Below are positions 47,120 through 58,600 of a stretch of 64,000 bases of DNA, one piece after another. The DNA lies in contig OY744462.1 in NCBI GenBank assembly GCA_963556145.1, forward strand, positions 6,324,001 to 6,388,000. The letters are read 5' to 3'. Made by a program: the position numbers and the translations under genes. The notes below the pieces were generated by a model. The model was not told the DNA's origin. It ran no database searches and was given only the letters and a program-made list of their open reading frames with translations. Positions within the stretch are counted from its first letter, which is position 1. The number at the start of each line of letters is the position of its first letter. The DNA is from Hygrocybe punicea (Eukaryota > Basidiomycota > Agaricomycetes > Agaricales > Hygrophoraceae).

Positions 47120-47504
47120 TAAGGCTAGGCATGGGTTTGGGTTAACCCGCAGTTTTTGCCTAACGGGTTGCACGGGTAGGGGTGCGGTGCCCATTTTGGT
47201 AACCCTTGCCAAACTGTTACCAACACTGCGGGTTCACAGGTTCCTCACCATCCCCAGCGAATTCTTTCCCCCCAACAAAAATTCATCATTTCTTTGGGGT
47301 CTGTTCAATGCCAAGATCACCACACCATCGGCCACCGCACCATCGGCCATTGCAATGCCATTGGCCGACGGCTTTACATGTTGACCCCAAGTTTTCTGAC
47401 CCGAAATCCCCTGAATATCGCATTCTTTCACCGACGGCTCAATATATCCGACATTGGTTGGAGGGTATAAAAGAGGTATGGCTTAGTACTCAAATACCAC
47501 AACC

Positions 47505-49082
47505 ATGGCTAAACCTGCTCATTCTAAATCTTCCAAGTCTTCCAAATCCACTTCATCCTCTCGTTCTCGCAATACCAGCCAGTCTGATCCACCGACCGCC
47601 AAAAAGCTGAAAGGTGTGGGTTCTGTTTCTCTGGCCTCAACTGCTCCGGACTCCGACAATGAAAGTGTCGCCATTCTCGACCAACCTGCGACATCTGAAG
47701 GCAACCCCATTTCTGTTGGGTCTGATTCTGTCAGCGATACTGAGACTGATCCAAAAAAGGCGCTTGGTAGGTTTACTTCACTCTCAATACAGCCGATTCG
47801 CACTAACAACATGTGCAGAAAAGGCCAAACTCACATGGCGCTCGCCCATCTACTCGTTCTTCAAATCTGATGTGGTCATTGAATACATCAACAGTTGGCT
47901 GGTGCATTTCTTCCCCTGTGCCGCCATGCGCTGCAAGGCCAAATTGGGCGGCATTCATTGATTCCAGGACAAGGGAGATCGCAGTTCCACTGCCAACCTC
48001 AAGCATCATGCTGGAGTAGTGGGACCTGGCAGTCATGTGACTGGGTTCCCACGGTTGACCTAGTTAGTAGCCTTCCCGATGTAGTAGTCAGTCCATCATC
48101 CTATCCATCCCATCCTACCTCTTGAGTCCTGCGTGAGCCCCCAGAGAGGTACCTCAGTACCTCTCCAATGCGAAGCAATGCTTCGGCGCTGAGGCTGTCA
48201 CCACAGCACTCAATGCCAAGGATGCCGAGGCCTGTAGCGGCTCAATCTTTCAAGTGTTTGCCTGACAAGGGCAAAGGCCGGTCACCCACTCTAATCATGC
48301 CCACACGAACATCGAAGTTCGGTAAGTCATTCAATTCCCATACCTTAGCAGGAGAACTTAACCCATTATATTCTACAGTGCACACCTTGTCCGCTCGGTC
48401 ACAGAGAGCAATCATGCTCAAACTGTCATCAGGGACCATGAGTTTATAGAGCTCATGACTGCTGGGCACCCGCACATCACATTGCCATCTTTGAGAACGC
48501 TATCTCATGACATCAAGGCCACCTTCGCGAAGTGTCAGGAGCGTGTTAGTCACCTTCTCGACATACGTTCTCTCTTTTTTTCTGTATACAGGAATATCCA
48601 GGATGTCTCCGTTTCGCGACTGATGCTTGGACCTCCCCGAACCATCGTGCCATGGTTGGGTGGACCATTCATCTAGAGCATCAAGGGTCGATGCTCGCAT
48701 TCCTTCTTGATATCATGGAAATTCCTGAGTCCCATACCGGCTTTGTGATGGCTCAAGCTTTCCATGAAGTGTTTGCTCAGTTTGGTCTTAAGAAGAAGGT
48801 TCATGCTTTCACTCCTCACCTACTGTGATGTCTGATGCTCCATCCTCTAGGTGCTTGTTATGAACACCAACAACGCTAGTGCCAACGACAAGCTTATTGG
48901 GGAGTTGGACAAGCTGGAAAATTCCTTTGATGCAGACAATCATGTCCGATGCTTCAACCACACACTCCAGCTCTCTGCCAAGACCCTCATCTGGCCTTTC
49001 AACCCCGGTATGGCCAAAGACGAGAGCGCTGATCATCTCGATGATAATACCGAAAAAAGGGTTCTCACACCTGAAGTCGATG

Positions 49083-49122
<40 letters not shown>

Positions 49123-50490
49123 CAACGCTGATGACAACGAAGAGGCACTTGTCAACGACACTGATGACGGTATTGACGAGATGGAGGCCCTGTCTGAGTC
49201 GGACCAGGAGATCTTGTTGGAGGACACAGCGGTGATCCGAGAGGCTGTCTCCAAGGTTTGTCTCCTGTCACTCAAATGATAAGGCTGATCTCACTCCCAC
49301 ACAGCTGCATAAACTCTCCTTTGCTGTTATTCATTCCACCACAATTGTGCTCCCGGCCTGGCACCGTGTTTGTGACAAGTTTAAACTCAAGTCCAGGCTC
49401 ATCCCCCGTGATGTGGTCACCCGCTGGAATTCCACACATGATTTACTGGAATTTGCCATCAAATATCGTCAAGCAATTGATGCGCTCACGGCAGACAAAC
49501 AACTCAAGCTCCGCAAGTATGAACTCTTCGATGATGACTGGTGCATCATTGATGAGCTAGTTTCTGTTCTTCATGTACATACCAATATATCTTTACACCC
49601 CAATGCAACTAACAATTTGTCAGCAATACAAGAATGCTATGCTCTATTTCTCACAGGACTCGGCCAGTGTTGCTGCCGTGATACCTGCCATGGACCATCT
49701 CTCCAGCACGATAGACCCCAAAACAAAAAAGTCCTATCACCCTGCCATTCTTCGGGCCATGAACCTGGCTCGTAAGAAGTTGGACCGGTACTATTCCCTT
49801 ACAGATGCCTCGGCTGTATATCAGATTGCGATGGTACTCCATCCTGGCATGAAACTTGAGTATTTCTGCCAGCATGAATGGAAGGAGGAGTGGATTGAAC
49901 AAGCAGAGAACATGGTTCGAGAGGAATACATTTCTGTGTATGAGAATGTTGGTGATGAGGGGACTGTGGATGCAAACACCATGGACAACACGAAGGTATA
50001 GACTATGACATCTATACATCAGCTACAACTGTGACACACCCATAGGATATCTTTGCATCGTTTGGTGAGTTCTCCGTCGCCAGAGCAACCAATGTCAATG
50101 AAGTCGACCAGTATCTCCGTCTCCCAGTGGAACTTGTTGCTGAACCACTCAAATGGTGGAATGACAATCGGCATGTGTACCCATGCCTTTCTCACATGGT
50201 GCTGGATTACTTGAGTGCTCCTGGTAAGTCACGTATGTCTCATAACCCCCCCACGCTAACACATCTCAACTCATAGCTACATCTACGGCCGTCAAATGTG
50301 TCTTCTCCTAGGGCCGTCAGAACCTTTACTTTACCCGAAGCAGTCTTTCGGCGCAGTCACTCTGAGCTGCTCTCTGTCTTGGATCATGGTCCAAGCATGA
50401 TCTGATCTCGATCAAGGATATATTGGAGGCTATCAAGTCTGATTCGGGCACAAAGAGGGGCATTGCTGAGGGTGAGGAGGATGCAAAATA
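47505..50490 (+). pseudogene. hAT transposase with BED finger, inactivated
   Basis: From ATG 47505 comes a Ser-rich N-terminus, an intron near 47766-47818, then a BED-type zinc finger: LTWRSPIYSFFKSD, HFFPCAAMRCKAKLGG, DRSSTANLKHHA. Its CGA codon for Arg has become TGA just before FQDKGD. Further on, VLVMNTNNASANDKLIGELD and VRCFNHTLQLSAKTL mark the catalytic core, followed by WHRVCDKFKLKSRLIPRDVV with TRWNSTHDLLEF. The C-terminal dimerisation block is NEVDQYLRLPVELVAEPLKW then YPCLSHMVLDYLSAP and CVFS, where a TAG replaces the next Gln. A run of 14 AAC codons lies at 49085-49123. With at least three stops and an LTR inserted at 48012, the gene is dead. Confidence 0.88.
48012..48167. mobile_element. 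Solo LTR (156 bp) inside the hAT gene
   Basis: The hAT frame is interrupted just after NLKHHA and resumes with CFGAEAV-like sequence (AATGCTTCGGCGCTGAGGCT). The inserted piece begins TGGAGTAGTGGGACC and ends ACCTCTCCA, so it has TGGAG/CTCCA ends, with ATGC on both outer sides. Its order of words (GTTAGTAG, GTCAGTCC, TTGAGTCC, GAGAGGT, CTCTCCA) parallels the 161-bp repeats at 29609 and 33522. Confidence 0.65.
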
Positions 50491-50784
50491 GGCTGCTGTT
50501 GGGCCAAAACCTTTGTCGTGTCATAGTTATGAGGGGGACATGAAATGGGCTGCCGTTACATGAAAATGGTTTGTTTGTCATGTTGTAGTTATTTTGTCTT
50601 TTTTCGTGTAGTTGCAATGAATAAACCGCCTGAACCCTGCAAGGGTCTGTGGGTTCATTGCAAACCGTGTATGTTTAGGGGTTGGTGCAGACCCTTACCC
50701 ATTAAGGGTACGGTTTCAAGGGTCAGGGGTATGGGTCAGCTTAATTTGACCCAAGGGTTACCCGTGCCTAGCCTTAGTCACTAT

Positions 50785-51549
50785 GACTTATATTCTCTTC
50801 CGTCACAGTCAAGAGATCACCATATCACACATTTGTGGAAAAGATTGTGCAAAGAGATTTGTAGTCGTAATGTTTTGAGATGTGAAAAATTACATGGCAG
50901 CACACTTACTGATCACTGGCTACATCACCACTATGAGGGTAAATTTTGGCCCCTAGGTACCTAGCGAAAGATCAGTAGAGTGTAGGTAGTGAGAAATGTT
51001 AGTAGGTACTTGGGACTCGTGTCATCACTCCTAAATTCTTTAGCTAGTGAACTCGAATATGTGTTGAATGTGGCATAGGTTTGCCCATAGGTCCGAAGAT
51101 CCATTATCATCTTGCAGAGGTCCAGGAATTTTTTGTAACTGGTCTCGTTTTCAATTGTGAAATAAGGGTTGTAAAGGCCAGTTTGATATTGCATGAGAGC
51201 GACATAAAACTATTAATTACTACGTCACTGGTGGACTCTTTATGATTTGAGGACTGCTCACCATCAAAGCAGGAAGTGCCATTCCAAATGCTGGGAACTT
51301 ATTGATCCATGGTTTCCACCCTACAAGGGAGAAGCACCCTTGTGCGAGATGCCATTTAATCAATTGTGCCAACCTGGGGTGCTCGACCATCTTTGGTTCG
51401 GATGCCTAGGCCATACCACATTGTCATGGAAGTACTTAAGGGCAAACATGGGCATGGAACTTACCTCACTGAGGCTGGAAAGGTAATGCTCTGAGGCGAG
51501 CAAGTCATTCACCCCATTCATCAAACTATGTGGATCCACGCTCGCATCT
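50785..51549. other. Stretch with possible decayed coding sequence
   Basis: A 77-codon minus-strand frame at 50961-51194 (NETSYKKFLDLCKMIMDLRT) and a minus-strand piece ending near 51549 with DPHSLMNGVNDLLASEHYLS may be exons of an old gene. The element at 51550 would then have been inserted into it. I do not recognise the family. Confidence 0.35.
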
Positions 51550-54220
51550 TATGCTACAAAAATTGTACATATATTTGCCGTGGCCATGACTGCATTTTGG
51601 AGTGACCACGGCTTCAGATTTTGAGTAGGAGTAGTGAATAAACATATATATACAAACAACCCATGTCATTACTGGTGCTGTGTGGTATTGCATTTTGTGT
51701 TTGTGAGGTGTTTTGCACACAGTGAAGGCTCCAGCTGTAAGAATTGACCTGCACAATGTTGCTGATGCTGTCCCACTGCCATTCAGTGACCTCACAAAGC
51801 CAGGCACATGTCAATAGACATGGCTACTGCATTTGCAAGGTGGATTTCAGGGTGTGTGAGCCATTACATTGCATTCCGCATGTTGTTGGTACCATCCTTT
51901 CTGTCTGCATTTCCTTGTTGATATTGTCTTCAACTGTGTGATCCATGTCTTCGTGAGCTGTTCATGTCTCCCTGGTGTCCATGTTGTCATTCATGGTGCT
52001 GTCAGACTCATTGGTGTTTGAAATTTGAGCGTGAGCATGAGTTTCACATAAAACTCTCATCTTCCTAAACAGGTACAGTAAAAGCCGAGTGCAAATTGCA
52101 AAGTACAACAGATTGCAAAGTACAATGGAGGGCGAAGACCAGGATGGCCTGAACAACAGCATTAACGATAAGGTGGAGAATGGCAAGGTGGGCAGAGGTA
52201 GCAGCAAGGACAGTGCCAACAATAAGGATGGCCTTAGTAGGCCACCCTACTGTTATGTTTTTCAACTCTGCAACTCCAATTCCAACTCCAGTACCCACCA
52301 TGACAATTCCGCTTTGCCACACCTTCCTTTTTTGTTCCCTTTTGCCTTTTGCCTTCTTTTGGACATCATTGTTTATTCTTGTTCTTGTTTTCTTTTTATC
52401 CTTTCTTCTAGAACAATCCAGACCAACCATGGACACATCCCCATGTAACCTTGCTGTACCCGAACAATCTCCTTGCTGATGGACATCATTGCCATTGTCT
52501 TTTCCCTTGCCCTGACATATTGTTTACTTTGTCCCATGACAAACCAATATACAATGGCTGTACTCCCAACACAGCTAATTCCTGTAATCATCATTGACAG
52601 CATTGCCATCACTTTCCTTATCAGTTTTTACCTTGTCATGATCTATCTTTGGCATTGGCACTGAAACCCTTCTGCCATTGATACTTCCAACTTCCACCTC
52701 AACAATATCTCACCATGTAATTGACAATTGTCATACCTGGATATTTGGTTTCCATTTTCATATTCCATGCCTACCATTATCCTCCCTGATCATCCGACAA
52801 CATTCCTCACCTGCATGCATACTCTGAACAATCCTTGATCACAAGACATTTCACTGTTCTCTCCAATCCGACCATTGCTGAAGCACACACCTTCAGACTT
52901 CGACCACAGACCATACAATTTCCCAATACAGTGAACCAACCCCTATTGTGTATTGTTCACACATCATTGCTTCAATGCAGTACCCGATGACTTGTTCCCA
53001 CAGCTTGTCACCTGTGCCATGACTCAAAACCTGGACCCACGTTCATTTATCCTTTTCCATCTATAACCTTGATACCTTCCACACTCATTTACAACAATAC
53101 CCTTTCTTGGAAGAATACCAACATCAGGTAGACCTCATTGTTCCACACACAGAACAAGACATCACCCCTTGATATGTCATCATCACAGACATCGTCACCG
53201 GCAAAGCTTATGCTGTTCACATGTCTGACCTTGACTATCCTGCCATCCTAGTTGGTTTTCTCCTAACACATTCCTTTGTTTTCTTTCATACCAACCTTGT
53301 TGCTATATCCACACTACCTCAAGATACTCTCTTCACCAATCCCACACTGGACGATACCCCTCTTCAACCCGACCGTGCAATGCACTTGCCAGACTGCGCA
53401 CTTGCCTGTTACAACAAGTATAGCCCCCGAATTGGCAATTCTGCATGTCACATGATCTGATGACAAATCATCTGAGTCATCTGGACCTCTTCTATCCTCA
53501 ATGACACCCAGGCCTCCAGTTGGATCACAGGAACATCAACATGAGGACACCTCATGTGCGCCTCATGGTGAACACATGGTGTAGTTGGATATATTGTAGC
53601 TTCATGGTTGTATTCCCATTTACCTCCCCTCAAGACCAGTCACTATATCTACTGTTCTTGTTGTTGGTTCAGACTTTTTCTTCTTTCTTTTCCTTATGTT
53701 TAGTCTGGTTCTTGGGGCAGACCCTCTTGTCTTGGGTAACCCCCATAGCTCACAATGACATTAGACCATGACCCCCCCCTCTTAGCAGTGTTGTCTTAGT
53801 TATAAGCACCAATGAAAACTGCTGTCCTCTCCCCTGGAAACCAATCCCCTAGTTAAGTTGATTGTTGCCAGAGCCCTCTGCAGAAGTGATCTGTAACACC
53901 TACCGACACCTCCCACACCCCAAAATCCACCTTGCAAATGCAGTAGCCAAGTCTATTAACATGTGCCTGGCTTTGCAAGGTCACTGAATGGTAGTGAGAC
54001 AGCATCGGCAACATTGTGCAAGTCAATTCTTACAGCTGGAGCCCTCACTGGGTGTGAAATGCCTTGCAAACACAAAATGCAATACCATGTAGCACCAGTA
54101 ATGACATGGGTTGTTCTTATATATATGTTTATTCACTACTCCTACTCAAAATCTGAAGTCGTGGTCACTCCAAAATGCGGTCGCAGCCACAGTGAATAAG
54201 TGTACAATTTTTGCAGCATA
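51550..54220. mobile_element. Inverted-repeat element (2671 bp) with 312-bp arms and 6-bp target duplication
   Basis: Bases 51550-51861 and 53909-54220 are long inverted repeats, beginning TATGCTACAAAAATTGTAC and, inverted, TATGCTGCAAAAATTGTAC. They stay alignable over about 312 bases. GCATCT lies directly outside both ends (51544-51549 and 54221-54226). Each arm ends inward with a decayed nested palindrome (51790-51840 and 53930-53980). The 2-kb centre contains a degraded plus-strand coding stretch. Superfamily unknown: the arms are much longer and the duplication shorter than in the hAT elements nearby. Confidence 0.88.
52690..53660 (+). pseudogene. Unrecognised decayed coding stretch in the centre of the inverted-repeat element
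   Basis: One plus-strand frame remains readable for long stretches with scattered stops: FLEEYQHQVDLIVPHTEQDI, then YVIITDIVTGKAYAVHMSDL, PAILVGFLLTHSFVFFHTNL and DRAMHLPDCALACYNKYSPR. The longest uninterrupted part is 53221-53460. The composition looks like real protein. No transposase motif is visible to me. It could be a degraded transposase of an uncommon superfamily or a captured host gene. Confidence 0.45.
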
Positions 54221-54479
54221 GCATCTATGTTATAAAGCCCATCAAACAGAATTTTTTGAGCACAGTCCACCCCAGTCGATAAGAAAAGTGAAATCTCTTC
54301 AAGAAGCTGCAATCCAAGCAAGGTTACTGAGATATAAACACAAGAAGGATAAGATGTATGATGTTCCTAATGATGTTTGGTAACATCAATCCAGGTCTGT
54401 ATAATGGGATCTTAGTTCCCTGGATATCAATATACTCTAATGAAATAAGATCAGCATAGTTTTGTCATGACAAGGAACT

Positions 54480-55420
54480 GAACATACCCATTTCCACAGA
54501 GATGGACAGGGGAATTCAAGAACGCTTCATGGAAATGGCATTCTAGTGTGATGCTATTGTCTGATTGAGCCTCTCAAAGCACAAACAGTGCTCCATCTGT
54601 TGTGCCAGTGTTCATGACGATTGGCAGAATAGTCTTGTGCATGACCTTCGCAACAACAGGGCATGCTTTGGGGAAATGGTGGTGGCATTCTTCAGAAGAT
54701 AAAATAGCAGCAGAGTGCATGGATAGCAATTGGGCTGAGGAAACTTGGATGGCCTTTGGCCAGCCTTTGTGGAGCTAGCCTGAGAATGACTTTTTGAAGG
54801 TGCGTCAGTACTTGAACAGGATGATCCACACAACTTGAAACTTGCTGATGATTTTACATGCATCTCATCCTCAGATGGCCTCTTTTTGCCTCAGCTCAAC
54901 ATTGAAAATGTGGGTTCAGTGAGTCTTGGAGCAGGTCTATGACTAATTTGAATGTCCACAGCCACTGGCACTGGCATGAACTGATTCGACGCTGGCTGCA
55001 CCACCAGGGTGGGTGCATGTGTTAGGTGGAAATCCAATAGTCCATCAGGGTCATTTAGGGTTGGTATATTTCCAAGTTGAAATTGCATCATATCGCCAAC
55101 TAATAAACAGCCAAACCCAGGTTCAGCAAAGTTCAGACCATTGCTTGTGGATGTTCATGGAGTTGGATGTAAGGGAGTTGCAGCCTGAGTGATGATGTAA
55201 GTGTTGTGGTGGGTGCTCATCTGTGGCCCAGGGGCATCAGTAAGATCTGATGGTTGTAATATGTGGTGGGAGTAAGAACTGCAGTGTTCAGAAAGGCATC
55301 AGAAAGGCTGTTGCCAGTGGAATTGTCATTTTGTGAGTTCGAAATGCTATTGCTGCTTGAGAATGCCAATGGCCAGTGTTCCCCCTTGTCTGACATTGTG
55401 ATCTCTGAGACTTGCTTCAA
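54480..55420 (-). pseudogene. Decayed minus-strand gene
   Basis: From about 55400 downward the pieces read SDKGEHWPLAFSSSNSISNS, QFQLGNIPTLNDPDGLLDFH, DIQISHRPAPRLTEPTF, then KACPVVAKVMHKTILPIVMN and TGTTDGALFVL followed by a stop and SITLECHFHEAFLNSPVHLC. The last part reads like a folded domain. Frames change and at least two stops intervene. I recall similar proteins near mushroom transposons but cannot name the family. Bases 54230-54480 probably belong to the same decayed region. Confidence 0.45.
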
Positions 55421-55430
55421 TACCATTCCT

Positions 55431-56100
55431 CATGTTATAATACTATCTTGCAAGTGAATTGCAGAATGATGGAAGTCTGAAATAAGACAGTGGGTGCTCA
55501 AATAAGGCAATGTGATTGATCGATACAGTTGCATGCCCGATGTTATGTGAATGTTTGTTGCATCAAGAATTACCAGAGTTGACTTTGTTCAGGTATCTTC
55601 TTGTTGTTTGTGGGTTTTAGTATCTAATTAACCTATCCAAAATAAGGGTTATTGAGGGTTTATGTATTGTATGAGTCAATAGAGCTGGAACAGTGAGGTC
55701 TCTTCAATAAGAAGTGAGACTTTGAGTGGGTGTGGATGATGGTTGATAAGTGTGATGTACTGGAAATACTATATATTCACTACTGGAATGTGAAACGTGG
55801 ATTAATGAATACTGATAACAATATTCACCAATTTAATATGAATTGTTTTGGTTACAGGGCCTATTCAATTAAGAGTATCTCTGTCTGAGACATCCCACAA
55901 TGATCTCCATGTCTATGGTGATACAATAATGGTGTGCAGGCCCTCTTTCGTATACAATGAATTTCTGCTCACTGCATGTACAGCTTATTCCAAGTTCACC
56001 TGATGTCAGGCAGAGTCCTTACATCACATTCTCCGGTGCGACCTTTGACAAAATGGAAAGTACATTTGATGTAAACGCCACTCAATACATTTAATTTTAC
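55431..56100. other. Gene-free AT-rich stretch
   Basis: No gene is supported. The 5' end of the Helitron copy ending at 56680 may lie here, but Helitron 5' ends are too simple to place by eye. Confidence 0.4.
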
Positions 56101-56149
56101 AAGAACCAATGACACCTCTCGAAACTACCTATATGTGCACACTTCGATG

Positions 56150-56560
56150 AAACGCAGTATAAGAACAAAAAACCCTTGCCCTCCAATAATACCTATGTCG
56201 CTGTTGGTGGATTCATGAACTGCTTCCAGTTAGACTCAAATGGTCATCCCCACCTTTTCCATATTCAAGTCGATAACATCAATTTTTTGGGAAGGGCCAT
56301 CATAATGCCAAGTACACTGGGAGCGTCTCAAGGTATGAATTAGTGCTAATGCAAATTTTTAATCATACTGATTGATCAACAGAGATGGTTACGACTACTC
56401 CTCACAGTTCAAGATTCAGTTACAGCTTTGACAAGACCCCCAAGTCATCTCCCTGAGTGGCTGAAAAAAGACCAGCTACTGAAGCAAAGGCAGCCCCTGC
56501 AACACCCACACCAGTGGGGTCTTCTAGGAAGTCAAAGCGTACTCGCCAGGGGTAGACACA
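56150..56560 (+). pseudogene. Gene fragment just inside a Helitron 3' end
   Basis: A plus-strand frame reads CAHFDETQYKNKKPLPSNNT, YVAVGGFMNCFQLDSNGHPH and LFHIQVDNINFLGRAIIMPS. After an intron with GTATGA...CAACAG borders (about 56331-56382) it continues SRFSYSFDKTPKSSP. There an in-frame TGA appears, followed by VAEKRPATEAKAAPATPTP and a Lys/Arg-rich end at the TAG near 56553. The NNTYVAV...VDNINFLGRA block is one I recall from mushroom hypothetical proteins. It is an old copy with one visible stop, and its place directly before a Helitron end suggests capture or carriage by that element. Confidence 0.6.
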
Positions 56561-56650
56561 CTTGCTATGATTATGTACTCGGACTTTCTTTCTATATTCT
56601 TACTCTATGTATCGTACATTCGTGTTAGCTAACCATGCAAAGTAAATTGT

Positions 56651-56680
56651 GTACCCATGTATAGCACGGGTCTCCACTAG
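56651..56680 (+). mobile_element. Helitron 3' end, second family
   Basis: ACCCATG and CACGGGT form a seven-pair hairpin with one mismatch around TATAG, followed by CTCCACTAG and then T. A hairpin a few bases before CTAG followed by T is the usual Helitron 3' end. The sequence differs from the ends at 28466 and 57917. Confidence 0.7.
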
Positions 56681-56681
56681 T

Positions 56682-57719
56682 TATTATAATGCAAAGATTG
56701 ATTACACTTGTTGAACAGGTTGAAACATATTTGGCAAAGTGTTCAGCAGGTGTCTCAGGCACAACACCGTGTCCCAGCTTCAATCCTGCACATTACCATT
56801 GTACAAAGAACAATAGTTTGACCTGCATATTGGATGCATCTGTACTATTGCTACATATTTTTGCAATGTACACCATACTTCATACATTATCAATCCTGGT
56901 CAAACAGTCTGGACAGTGTTCAGCACATCATTGGGCCAGTGTTCCAGGCACAGTATGTGGCCTTGCTGTGCAACCGACACTGTCTGTTCCATAAACTCAA
57001 TGCATGCCTGCCACAGCTATCTTCATTATGGAATTGGTTCAGGTGTCCAACACTCATCAACCTGTTTGATGAGAAAATTACCTCACCAAATTTCCAGCTT
57101 CATTTAATCTGAAGCATTGCCAGTGCACAAGCTGAACCAGGCATATTCTGGTGCTCATCAAAACCAGCAATCTTATCAAAGCTGTTCCAATAGAAGTGCA
57201 GTTGGTATCATTGTGCATGGGATTCTTCACAGTATTCACAGGTGATTGTTCTTGACCAGACAAATAATTCAGATACTTAAAATTTCTAGATATAATTACT
57301 ATATTTCAACTTGAATATGTAAGCTCTTCACCACACCATAATGACCATATAATTGAAATTCTGTCATCAATAAATTGAAAAATTGAAAATGAATATATGG
57401 AGAATTGACATTGTAAACCTTAGCAGAGAGTGATAATGAACTGTTTTGTGTAGTATCCAAGTACAACCTCTGTACTATGTCAGCAAACCTGTGCAATTGG
57501 AACTATGAAATATATGTGAAGTATGTAAACATGGTGATATCAATAACAATGTAAACTGAAGTGGATGAGGTAAATTACTGAGTAACTATGACTAATGATA
57601 CAGCAGTGAAGTAGTTATATATATGCCAACATGAACAATGCAAACTTGATATAAAAGATGCTAATTTGGGATCTGATATTGGTTTTTATAACAAATTGGA
57701 AAGAACAGGATATAATCAA
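56682..57719. other. Stretch between two Helitron ends
   Basis: No supported gene. Overlapping short frames at 56689-57112 contain many stops. The right half is AT-rich and probably belongs to the decayed Helitron ending at 57917. Confidence 0.4.
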
Positions 57720-57917
57720 TTATTAAATGTATATCATGGTAGTATGGTTTCAGAATGGTATCTAAGTAGCATCAGTGTGTAATAATACAGGAAATATCAA
57801 TAACTTTGCCAATATTGATTATCATGGGAGGGTAATAATGCTGTATGTACTTGTACTCTCATTACTGAAAAGGGATGAGTAACCTGCCATGCAAAGCAAT
57901 GGCCCACACCCCACTAG
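57720..57917 (+). mobile_element. Decayed Helitron, 3' part, related to the intact one
   Basis: Bases 57720-57850 align with the last codons of the intact Helitron gene (28258-28370), for example GGTAATAATGCTGTA in both, but with stops and gaps. The terminal GCCATGCAAAGCAATGGCCC and ACACCCCACTAG are then the same as at 28466, again followed by T. It is therefore an older member of the same family. Confidence 0.85.
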
Positions 57918-58600
57918 TTCTTATAAATACTGTATATAGACTAATATACATGAAAATAAACAAAATAAAAGAGAAATAAAATAAATAAAAAATAATGATA
58001 CATGAGGCACCGCCAATGAATGGGTGGGTACTCACCTTCACAGAGGCACCAGATTGGGTTTGAAATTGGTGGGAAAGGGTGCTGGAGGGTGAGTGAGGGG
58101 TGGGATGGATGATGGGGGGTGGGGAAGGGTGCATCGAGTGGGGGGATGGCAATGGGTGGCGAGGAAGGGGCTGGGAAGCGAGGCAAATGGGGGAAATGGA
58201 GAGGGAATGGATGGGGGAGGGCTCCTGGCCCCAAATGAGCAGCGGGAAGGGGTGAGTACATGGGGAAAAAGCAGGAGGGATGTGGGTACTCACCTTCACC
58301 CTTGGGGCCCCCCACGGCCCTCTCCACATTCCACCACTGATAGAGATGACAGAGATGTCATCTACAACATCCCCATCATCTATTCTGTGGTTTTCGCAGT
58401 CCAGATCACTGCTGCCATCAAGTTGCATGAGGATGGTAGCACAAGCAGTTGTGGTGGTGATATCTCAACACTGCCGCCATCATTGACCACACCATCACTG
58501 TGGGTGACCCTCCATGTTACCTTCATCCTCTTTGTTACTGTGCACCTGGTCCACCACCGTTAGTTCTGCTGTTCATGGCTGTTGGTTGAAAAACCCAGGA
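57918..58600. other. G/C-skewed low-complexity stretch
   Basis: Bases 58020-58260 are rich in GGGTGGG and GGGGAAATGG. The block GTGGGTACTCACCTTCAC occurs at about 58023 and again at about 58282. Long minus-strand open frames here are Pro/Ser/His-rich and probably not real. Confidence 0.45.

Larger units (their letters stand above)
47120..50776 (+). mobile_element. hAT element (3657 bp) with 8-bp target duplication GTCACTAT
   Basis: The ends are TAAGGCTAGGCATGGGT on the left and, inverted, TAAGGCTAGGCACGGGT on the right. GTCACTAT stands at 47112-47119 and 50777-50784. Subterminal GGGTTAACCC/AAGGGTTACCC words resemble those of the element at 30871-31971. It contains a transposase gene with stops and a solo LTR. 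Confidence 0.92.

Noticed and set aside
58027..58310. Duplicated GTGGGTACTCACCTTCAC as paired splice donors of a minus-strand gene
   Set aside because: The complement GTGAAGGTGAGTACCCAC looks like a donor, but no matching acceptors or credible exons were found; low-complexity duplication is sufficient.
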